64,000 bases of DNA from a bacterium HR33 (GTDB lineage: Bacteria; Gemmatimonadota; Gemmatimonadetes; Gemmatimonadales; GWC2-71-9), in contig BEIJ01000001.1 in assembly GCA_002923375.1 (NCBI GenBank), forward strand, positions 868,001 to 932,000. Direction: 5' to 3'. Below are positions 32,704 to 39,253 of the stretch, in pieces. Under the pieces are notes generated by a model. It saw only the letters and a list, made by a program, of their open reading frames with translations, ran no database searches and was not told the origin of the DNA. Numbering within the stretch: the first letter of the stretch is position 1; every line of letters starts with the position of its first letter. The translations under genes were made by a program, and so were the position numbers.

Positions 32704-33470
32704 TACGGGTCCGGCCGCCGCTCGCCCGCCGCCAAGCGGTCCAAGAGCGCGTGCATCAGCGCAATTTCGGCGCGCTGGTCGGCGTCCACGTCGGTGGCGA
32801 AGCGGAAGACGTCGGGATCTTGTCCCGCTCCCGGTGAGGCGAACAATTGCGCCACCATCTCCAGGGCGCCGCCGTGGTGCTGGATCATGTATTTAAGGAA
32901 TAGGCGGTCGAACTCCGCGCCGCGGGCGGCGTCGAGCTCGGCCATTTGTTCAGGTGTGAGCATTCCCGGCATGTGTTTGGTGCGGCGGTATTCTGGGTCG
33001 GGGACCACTTGGCCCCGTTCCTTGAGCCAGTTTTCCATCATGGCGATCTCGTCCCGCTGGGAGACGTCGATCTTTTGGGCGAGGCGCCTTACTTCTTCTC
33101 CGGCTCCGTGGGTCAGGGCCATGCGGGCCATGGTGATTGCCTGTTCGTGGTGTCCGATCATGTCCTGCATGAAGCGAACGTCGGCCTCGGTGTAGCCGGG
33201 CCCTGCGGTGGCGGGGAGCGTGGGTCCGTGCCCGTGCTGGTGAGTCGCTTGGGCCGCGGTGGCTGGCTGTGGTGCGGCCTGGGCGGCGGGAGAATCCGGT
33301 TGGGGTGCCGGTGCGGGGCCGGGATCCGTGCCCTCCGTGGCGGCGGTGCGGGCGCTGCAGGCTGATAGGGAAAGCCAGGCGGCTGCGAGCGCCAGGTAGA
33401 GGGCGCCCACAGGGCGGCTCCTTGCGGCCGCGGTGTTATGCGAGTGCGGTTTTGCGCCTGAACGGAGCAT
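32703..33470 (-). CDS. DUF305 lipoprotein (ferritin-like, probable metal-binding)
   Basis: The leader ALYLALAAAWLSLSACS has a lipobox-type cysteine. A Pro/Ala-rich linker follows, then a DUF305 domain: EADVRFMQDMIGHHEQAITMARMALTHG with the MIGHHEQAI motif, and the second half RLFLKYMIQHHGGALEMVAQLF with the IQHH motif. DUF305 proteins are four-helix bundles with paired His, often near copper or metal homeostasis genes. I chose the ATG at 33470 because a longer frame from 33569 adds ~33 residues with no leader function. Confidence 0.8.
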   Translation of the reverse strand: MLRSGAKPHSHNTAAARSRPVGALYLALAAAWLSLSACSARTAATEGTDPGPAPAPQPDSPAAQAAPQPATAAQATHQHGHGPTLPATAGPGYTEADVRFMQDMIGHHEQAITMARMALTHGAGEEVRRLAQKIDVSQRDEIAMMENWLKERGQVVPDPEYRRTKHMPGMLTPEQMAELDAARGAEFDRLFLKYMIQHHGGALEMVAQLFASPGAGQDPDVFRFATDVDADQRAEIALMHALLDRLAAGERRPDP

Positions 33471-33588
33471 GGTCAATCCGTTGGTTTGGATCGGGCTTGC
33501 AGGAATGTAGGAGTGCGGCGGCGGGGCGCAAGCGGCGCGATGGAGTTCGCCGATGGGGCGTTTCCGCACGATCTATCATCTCCCTATG

Positions 33589-33641
33589 TGTCCTGCCCAA
33601 AAGGATGGATCATACGCAGACTGTCCTTGCCAGAAGGACAG
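33589..33641 (+). promoter_or_regulatory. Two imperfect palindromes 33 bp apart at the antitoxin 5' end
   Basis: TGTCCTTGCCAGAAGGACA (33622-33640, eight-base arms including the outer C/G) has a degenerate copy TGTCCTGCCCAAAAGGAT starting at 33589. The 33-bp spacing is about three helical turns. They resemble MazE/AbrB-type autoregulatory operators, but they sit inside the longest reading frame of the antitoxin. Confidence 0.45.
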
Positions 33642-33645
33642 ATTA

Positions 33646-33867
33646 ATTCCTAAGATCACTGCCAAGGGCCAGACCACGATCCCGAAGGAGGTGGGGGAGG
33701 CCCTAAAGATTGAACCGGGTGATCTAGTAGTTTGGGAGCTCGGTCCCGAGGGGAAAGCGACGGTGCGCCGCGCACAGCGGTGGGATCTGGAATATTTGCG
33801 CGCGCTCGAAGGGACGCTCTCCGAGTGGACCGGGCCTTACGACGAGCAGGCCTATCGTGACCTTTGA
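33646..33867 (+). CDS. AbrB/MazE-type antitoxin, start uncertain
   Basis: ITAKGQTTIPKEVGEALKIEPGDLVVWELGPEGKATVRRA is the AbrB swapped-hairpin DNA-binding domain of MazE-type antitoxins; the ~25-residue tail would normally wrap the toxin. The open frame extends to an ATG at 33553, but codons 33586-33645 coincide with two operator-like palindromes and translate as the odd repeat CPAQKD/CPCQKD. An ATT at 33646, seven bases after AAGGA, would give a typical 73-residue MazE, so I place the start there tentatively. The overlapping downstream gene is a gutted MazF. Confidence 0.65.
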   Translation: MPKITAKGQTTIPKEVGEALKIEPGDLVVWELGPEGKATVRRAQRWDLEYLRALEGTLSEWTGPYDEQAYRDL

Positions 33868-34057
33868 GCGGTTCGCGGTAGTGCGCGTGCCGTTCCCCTT
33901 CACTCTCTTCACCCTCGACCACAGGCTTCTCCGCGGCCGGCTCGGCCGTCTCAGCGTCGCGGACGAGGCCCGCGTCCGCCAGGCTCTGGTCAAGCTGCTG
34001 GGGCTCGAAGGCCAAGAGCGCCCGCGCAGAAAACCGCGTTCCGCCGCGGCGCGCTGA
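33857..34057 (+). pseudogene. MazF/PemK-type toxin with internal deletion
   Basis: The 66-residue frame starts MTFERFAVVRVPFPFT, a standard MazF/PemK opening, then jumps straight to LFTLDHRLLRGRLGRLSVADEARVRQALVKLLGL, a standard MazF/PemK ending. The ~50 residues between (normally KRRPALVLS and the RNA-binding and catalytic strands) are absent although the frame is kept. TTCACT/TTCACC at the junction could be the short repeat behind the deletion. It overlaps the antitoxin stop by 11 bases, as intact pairs do. It is very unlikely to be an active endoribonuclease. Confidence 0.6.
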
Positions 34058-34606
34058 ACCACTGCGGCTTTCTCGAAAGATTCCCCAGACGCGGAACCAC
34101 CAGTCTGCACCGCGAAGGTTTGGTTGTACCGTGTGGACGCCGACGGCCGCGATCTAGCTGCTACGCCCAGACCGGGGGCCGAGGGGCGTAGAGAGGGACG
34201 GGCCAGGGTACCGAGCCCGGAGCTTGCTCGAGCTCTTAGGTGCTCCTCGGAAGACCTTCTTTATACAAAAGGAGCTCTTTGCTTAGAACCGCGCAGGAGC
34301 GTTTCTTCGATCGGTTAGAGAAGTCTCCGTGGAACCGGCGGTTCTTTTGGCGAGTGCCTCCCCACGCCGGCAAGCAAAACCCGCTGGATCTGTTTTTCCC
34401 CACGCGGGACGTACCGGAGAATGGCCTGGTGACGTAGCCCCCGAACTCCGCTGCGGCCCGCGGTGCACCCCCTTTGGCCTGGACGTGGCGGAAGCGATAC
34501 TGGGTTCACTGACCCAGGCACCGCCGCCTCGAGGTATTGCCAAGCCCGGTGCCGGGTGTACATTGGCGCTGAACGGTGGCGGAAAAGGGTTGTCCGGTTT
34601 TCTAAC
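34058..34606. other. 549-bp region without a recognisable gene
   Basis: I see no frame with family-like content. It holds a six-base inverted repeat with a six-base loop (CTGGGT-TCACTG-ACCCAG, 34500-34517) about 90 bases before the XRE-ImmA start, which could be its operator. The segment may be decayed DNA at the edge of the defence island. Confidence 0.5.
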
Positions 34607-35743
34607 ATGACGAGAAAGGAGATCGGCGAGCGGATCCGCACTGCGCGGGCCCGGTTGAAGCTCACCCAGGCCGAGGTTGCAGCCCGGTTGGGGATCCCGC
34701 GCAGCGCCGTGTCGCTGATCGAATCGGGAAAGCGCGACGTCACCGCGCTGGAGCTTTACCGGCTTTCCAAACTGCTCGGCGTTTCGATGGAGAGTCTCCT
34801 CGGTGTGGAAGCGCGGGAAGGGGAGGAGCGTTTCATGCTCCGGGCGGGCGAGTTGCGGGCCGAGGAGGCGGCGGCGTTGCGGGAATTCGAGGAATGGTGC
34901 CGGATGTACCGGCGGATAGAGGAATGGGCGGGGGAGGTGAGGGACGAAATCAGGCCGGTGGACTATCCGGTGACCACTCAAGCTCAGGCTGCGGCGCTGG
35001 CGGAGGAGGAGCGGAAGCGGCTGGAGTTGGGTGCGACTCCGGGGCGGGCGTTGCTGGAGGTGTTGGAGGAGCGTTTGGGGGTGAAGGTGAGGTTGAAGGT
35101 TCTTCCCGATTCGGTGTCCGGGGCGTCGTTGCGGAGTGCGGAGTTGGGATCGGCCGTATTGATAAACAGCCGGCATTCAGCGGGGCGGCAGGTGTTCACC
35201 CTGGCGCACGAGTATTTCCATTTGTTGGCGCAGGGGAGTATGCCGGGTTCCGAGGGCTGGTCGGGTTCGATTTGCGCTTCGCCGCTCGTGGCGAGGCCGA
35301 TGCGGGTGGAGCGGCTAGCGGACGTATTTGCGGGGAACTTGTTGTTGCCCAAGGAGCAGTTCATCGAGCAGTTACAGCGGTTGCGGCGTTCGGACGGGAG
35401 CATTTCCAAGTTCGATCTGGTGGGTGTGGCGCGGCATTTTGGGGTGAGCGTTCAGGCGGTGTTCGTGGGTTTGGCGCGGTTGCGTCTGGTGAGTTGGGAT
35501 TTGGCGCGGCGAGCTTATGAGGATCCCGAGTTGCAGGACGAGATCTTGAAGGTGGGTGGGGAGCTGGTTTTGCAGCCGCGGCGTTTGAGGCGGTTGGGTT
35601 TCAAGGCTTATCAGGCGGGGAGGATGACCAAGGCGCGGTTGGCGGAGTTGTTGGAGTTGGGTCCTGGGGAGTTGGAGGAGTATTCGAGGGCTTTAGGCGG
35701 CAGAAAGTCGCGTGGGTTCAAGATCGGCGGTTTGCCTGGTTGA
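34607..35743 (+). CDS. XRE-family regulator fused to ImmA/IrrE-type zinc metalloprotease
   Basis: The 378-residue protein has an HTH_XRE domain at residues ~5-65 (IGERIRTARARLKLTQAEVAARLGIPRSAVSLIESGKR) and an ImmA/IrrE domain with the zinc motif HEYFH in FTLAHEYFHLLAQG and a distal Glu in ERLADVFAGNLLLPKEQF. In mobile elements such proteins cleave or sense a repressor. ATG at 34607 gives a clean HTH start. Next downstream, overlapping, is a small unknown protein; together they resemble a two-gene toxin-antitoxin-like or stress-response unit. Confidence 0.85.
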   Translation: MTRKEIGERIRTARARLKLTQAEVAARLGIPRSAVSLIESGKRDVTALELYRLSKLLGVSMESLLGVEAREGEERFMLRAGELRAEEAAALREFEEWCRMYRRIEEWAGEVRDEIRPVDYPVTTQAQAAALAEEERKRLELGATPGRALLEVLEERLGVKVRLKVLPDSVSGASLRSAELGSAVLINSRHSAGRQVFTLAHEYFHLLAQGSMPGSEGWSGSICASPLVARPMRVERLADVFAGNLLLPKEQFIEQLQRLRRSDGSISKFDLVGVARHFGVSVQAVFVGLARLRLVSWDLARRAYEDPELQDEILKVGGELVLQPRRLRRLGFKAYQAGRMTKARLAELLELGPGELEEYSRALGGRKSRGFKIGGLPG

Positions 35744-36170
35744 CGAGTGGGTGTTGCGTGACGGATTGAGGACCGGATTTTTGAGGCGGGTGCCGGAGGA
35801 TTGCGGGGTAGCGGTCTCGTCGCTCACGCATGCCTGGTTGTCGGGTTCGCTGGAGGTTGACGCGGGCCCGCGGTTGGAGGTGCGCGCTTGGTTGTCGGGT
35901 TGTGGGATAAAGGTGGTGGCGGCTACGGCTTTGGAGTTGGCGGAGGCGAAGGCTTGGCTGCCGCGTGGGGTTTTCAGTGCGGGGCAGGTGGAGTCTTTGG
36001 CACTGGTGCGGTCTCGGGGGATGGGTTATTGCACGGAGGAGGGTTTGGTGGTGGCGTGGTTGCGGGAGCGGGGTTTGGGGGATCGGGTGGTGAGGTTGGA
36101 GGAGTTGGTGAGGCGGGTGTCGGAGGGTGCGGTGCGGAGCAGGCGGGATCGCCGGCGGCGGTTACGGTAG
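35712..36170 (+). CDS. Unknown small protein coupled to XRE-ImmA, possibly PIN-like
   Basis: The 152-residue protein has strands and helices compatible with a PIN-like fold (VCLVDEWVLRDGL, VSSLTHAWL, VVAATALELAEAKAW, ESLALVRSRGMGYCTEEGLVVAWLRERG), with scattered Asp/Glu but no certain catalytic set. The C-terminus is strongly basic (SRRDRRRRLR). The GTG start overlaps the XRE-ImmA gene by 32 bases. Context suggests a partner of that regulator. Function unproven. Confidence 0.5.
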   Translation: MGSRSAVCLVDEWVLRDGLRTGFLRRVPEDCGVAVSSLTHAWLSGSLEVDAGPRLEVRAWLSGCGIKVVAATALELAEAKAWLPRGVFSAGQVESLALVRSRGMGYCTEEGLVVAWLRERGLGDRVVRLEELVRRVSEGAVRSRRDRRRRLR

Positions 36171-36347
36171 TGGAAGCGGTCGCCGGAGCACTCAGGGGGC
36201 GGGAGGGAGATTGCGCTGCAGGGTGGCCGTAGTGCTGTGCGTTCCCGAACTCGTGAAGGCAAGCTGTGGATAGCGGGAGCTGGGTCGGGTTTCGGACCCC
36301 GGGGGAAACGGCGGGGGTTTGTCCGTCTAATTGAATGGAGAAGGAGG

Positions 36348-36374
36348 CAAGCCGCCCCGGGGTGGTGGGGCTTG
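36348..36374 (+). other. GC-rich inverted repeat upstream of the CRISPR-Cas locus
   Basis: CAAGCC (36348-36353) pairs with GGCTTG (36369-36374), with CCCC/GGGG continuing the stem inside. No T-run follows. It lies 68 bases before the csb1 start and could be a transcription or RNA-level control element. In the rest of 36171-36441 I see nothing else certain. Confidence 0.4.
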
Positions 36375-36441
36375 TAGGGCTGTCCGGCTCCTCGTCTGCT
36401 CTAGAGGGTGATTTCGACTAAACGCAGCGTATGGAGGAGGT

Positions 36442-37671
36442 ATGAATGCCTTGACTCTGGAGGAGTTGAGGGACGCGGTTGCCGGTAGTGCGGCCGGGTT
36501 CAGATGCCGCCGCAGGTTGCAGCCGGCGGGAGGCGCAGGGGATAAAGTTTTTCCACCCACCTTCGCCGGGGCTGTCTACGCGATCGAGCAGCGGCGCATT
36601 CCCGGGCGAGACGGGCCGGTGACCTGTGTGCTCCTGGACAGCGTGCAGAGCCAGGCCAATCGGATGGAGCTGGCGCTCCAAGAGGCGGTGGAAGCGGGGA
36701 AGATCAAGCTCCCGCTCGTCGTCGTCGACTTTTCCGAGCACGACCCGACGGGCGACCTCGAGGCGGATGAGGCGGCTGGCCGGCTAATCGAGAAGGTCGG
36801 GAGAATCACCAGCCTTCAGGTACCCCATCGTCTGGCGGATGCGATCCTGCGCGACAGCGAGCTCGGCGGCGTGCCGTTTCGCAAGTCGGAGAGAGGCAAG
36901 GCGCTCAACACGGTGGGGTTGGGGAATGCGACGCCGTTGTTCGAGCTCTGTCCCACGGCGCTCGTGTTCGGCATGTGGGACTCGACCGGGCCGAAAGGAG
37001 GGTTGGGTGCCAAGTTTGAGCGGGCGATGGTGTCGGAGATCGTGGGCGTAGGGGCCGAATGGCGCGATGATTACCGGGCCCGCGGCGTGCGTCGCGACCC
37101 GCTGGAAATCAGCAAGAACGTGCTGGTCTTGCGGAACGAGGACAAGTCGTTAAAAAAGGTCGCCGAGGGCAAGGAAAAGGGTGCGCTCCGTCCGTCGGAG
37201 ATCAACCATTCGAGCGTGCCCTTCGAGTCGGCCAACTCCGGGCTCACGATCGAGTACGCCGAGCAGACCACCACCCTGTCGCTCATCTGTCTCAGGCGCT
37301 TGCGCTTTCCGGTTGACGGCCAATCCAGCGCGGAGCTGGACGTAGCTGCTCGCACCGTGTTGGCGGCCTTGGGGCTCGCTGCGGCCGCCCTGGCATTCGA
37401 GGCGGGGACCGACTTGCGGTCGCGGTGTCTCCTCTGGCCGGACGGGCCCATGGTGTGGGAGCTCTTGGATCGGCCAGGCGAGGAACCGAAGAAGTACTCG
37501 TTGACGGGCGACGGTGCGATCCAGCTCTTGAAGGGTGCTGTGGCGGCCGCCCGGCGGGCGGGGCTGCCCTGGCTCGAGGAGCCGCTGGTGCTCGAGCCGT
37601 CGCAGGAGCTGGTAAAGCTGGTGCGGCTTAGTCAGTTGGAGGCGGCGAAGGAGCCGGTCGGGGTTTCTTGA
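36442..37671 (+). CDS. csb1: Csb1, Cas7 backbone protein of type I-G CRISPR (set A)
   Basis: The 409-residue protein matches Csb1 (GSU0053 family), the Cas7-like crRNA backbone of type I-G (formerly I-U). Diagnostic segments are FPPTFAGAVYAIEQR, CVLLDSVQSQANRMELALQEAV, HRLADAILRDSELGGVPF, PTALVFGMWDSTGPKGGLGAKFERAMVSEIVG and FPVDGQSSAELDVAARTVLAALGLAAAALAFE. GGAGGAGGT lies before the ATG. It is the first gene of the cas cluster and runs into csb2 with one base between stop and start. A diverged paralog with the same motifs is at 42829. Confidence 0.92.
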   Translation: MNALTLEELRDAVAGSAAGFRCRRRLQPAGGAGDKVFPPTFAGAVYAIEQRRIPGRDGPVTCVLLDSVQSQANRMELALQEAVEAGKIKLPLVVVDFSEHDPTGDLEADEAAGRLIEKVGRITSLQVPHRLADAILRDSELGGVPFRKSERGKALNTVGLGNATPLFELCPTALVFGMWDSTGPKGGLGAKFERAMVSEIVGVGAEWRDDYRARGVRRDPLEISKNVLVLRNEDKSLKKVAEGKEKGALRPSEINHSSVPFESANSGLTIEYAEQTTTLSLICLRRLRFPVDGQSSAELDVAARTVLAALGLAAAALAFEAGTDLRSRCLLWPDGPMVWELLDRPGEEPKKYSLTGDGAIQLLKGAVAAARRAGLPWLEEPLVLEPSQELVKLVRLSQLEAAKEPVGVS

Positions 37672-37672
37672 A

Positions 37673-39253
37673 ATGTTGGTGCTGGGCGTCCGCTACTTGA
37701 ACGGCTTCGTTGCGGCGTGCGAGCCGCACGAGCGGCAGCCGGGGCAGGAGAGACCCGAGTGGCCACCGCATCCGGCGCGAGTTTTTATGGCCCTGGCTGC
37801 AGCGCACTTTCAGACGGGTGCGGATCCCAGCGAGCGGGAGGCGCTACTGTGGCTCGAGTCGCTACCCCCTCCTGCGCTGCAAGCGCCTCCGGCCGCGCCG
37901 CGGGCGGTGGTTACGCACTATGTACCGGTGAACGACAAGGCAGGAGATGTTTCGAAGCCCCCGACGGCGATCATACAGTCGGCACCGCAGCTGGCCCGCG
38001 ACCGCCAGCCGCGGACGTTCGCCCGCGCTTGGCTCGAGCACGACACGGCGTATCTCGTGTGGCGGGACGCCCCGGTGGACGATGGCACGCTGAGCGCGCT
38101 GGCGTCGCTCTGCGCGAAGGTCACCCGGATCGGGCATTCGTCCTCCTTGGTCCAGATGTGGGTGGCGCGCCCCGAGGAGGTGGGGGAGGTCAACTGGATC
38201 CCTGATGACGAGCGCGCCGAACTTCAGCTACGGGTGCCTGGCCCGGGCACGCTGGAAGACCTCGAGGGGCGCTATAACGCCGAGGCGGTTGAGGGCTATG
38301 CCTCGCTTCAGGTCCTTGCCGAAGACGACCGCGATCCGCGCGCGAAGCGGGACGCGAAGAAGCGGCTCAAGGAGCAGTTCGGGAACCTGCCGCCGGTCCA
38401 GCTCCGCCCGGAGATCTCCCTGTACCAGGGCTATGCTCGGCCTCAGAGGGAAGAGGAAAAGGGCCGGGTGCCTGGCAGCGTTTTCAGCCCTCAGCTCGTC
38501 GTCTTCGCGCTGGAGCGGCGGAGCGGTCCCGTGGCCGCCTTGGGTTTGCCGGCCACCCTTCAGCTCGTTCAGCGTTGGCGCGAGGCTTTGGTGAGCTACT
38601 CCGACGGTTCCACGGAGCGGGTTCGCGCGATCGTGAGCGGGCACGGTGCCGACGGCGGCCCGCTCGGAGAACCCCATCTTGCGCTCATCCCGCTGGCCTT
38701 TGTGGGTCACCCCAACGCTGACGGCCACCTCGTTGGCTTGGCGGCGGTCCTGCCCGCGGGGCTCGATCCGGAGGAGCGGCGCCAGGTCCTGCGGATCCTG
38801 GGACGGGTGGGTGAGCTCAAGCTTGGCGCCCTCGGCGTGTGGGGCCTGGTGCGCGAACTGAGCGACCGGCCGCCGTGGAACTTGCGTCCGGAGACCTGGA
38901 CGGCGCACCCCGAGGGGGCTACCCACTGGTCGACCGTGACCCCGGTGGCCTTCGACCGCCATCCCAAGGCGAAGGACCGCGGGGAGTATCAGCGGGAGGT
39001 CTCCGCGATGATCGCGGACGCGTGCACAGGTATCGGCCTGCCTCGCCCCCGCGAGGTCGTGGCGACGCCGGTCTCGGCGCACCTGGGCGTGCCTCCGGGT
39101 CACGTCTTTCCCCGGCTGGCACGCAAGGACGGCAGCGACCGGCGGCATGCGCACGCGATCCTCGTGTTTGGTGAACCCGTGCGCGGGCCGGTGTTGATCG
39201 GGGCGGGGAGGTATCGGGGGTATGGGATAGCGAGGCCATGGACGATCGAATGA
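37673..39253 (+). CDS. csb2: Csb2, Cas5-Cas6-type fusion of type I-G CRISPR (set A)
   Basis: The 526-residue protein matches Csb2 (GSU0054 family), the RAMP protein thought to combine the Cas5 role with Cas6-type crRNA processing. Seen: RYLNGFVAACEPHERQPGQERPEWPPHPARVFMALAAAH, a conserved opening; LPLAFVGHPNADGHLVGLAAVLP; WSTVTPVAFDRHPK; and the C-terminal glycine-rich loop GPVLIGAGRYRGYGIARPW. As no separate cas6 exists in the window, Csb2 is the likely processor of all crRNAs. It overlaps cas3 by 16 bases. Confidence 0.9.
   Translation: MLVLGVRYLNGFVAACEPHERQPGQERPEWPPHPARVFMALAAAHFQTGADPSEREALLWLESLPPPALQAPPAAPRAVVTHYVPVNDKAGDVSKPPTAIIQSAPQLARDRQPRTFARAWLEHDTAYLVWRDAPVDDGTLSALASLCAKVTRIGHSSSLVQMWVARPEEVGEVNWIPDDERAELQLRVPGPGTLEDLEGRYNAEAVEGYASLQVLAEDDRDPRAKRDAKKRLKEQFGNLPPVQLRPEISLYQGYARPQREEEKGRVPGSVFSPQLVVFALERRSGPVAALGLPATLQLVQRWREALVSYSDGSTERVRAIVSGHGADGGPLGEPHLALIPLAFVGHPNADGHLVGLAAVLPAGLDPEERRQVLRILGRVGELKLGALGVWGLVRELSDRPPWNLRPETWTAHPEGATHWSTVTPVAFDRHPKAKDRGEYQREVSAMIADACTGIGLPRPREVVATPVSAHLGVPPGHVFPRLARKDGSDRRHAHAILVFGEPVRGPVLIGAGRYRGYGIARPWTIE

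Noticed and set aside
34124-34318. A 64-codon plus-strand frame in the gap before the XRE-ImmA gene
   Set aside because: No ribosome site at a proper distance, no secondary-structure pattern and no family resemblance.
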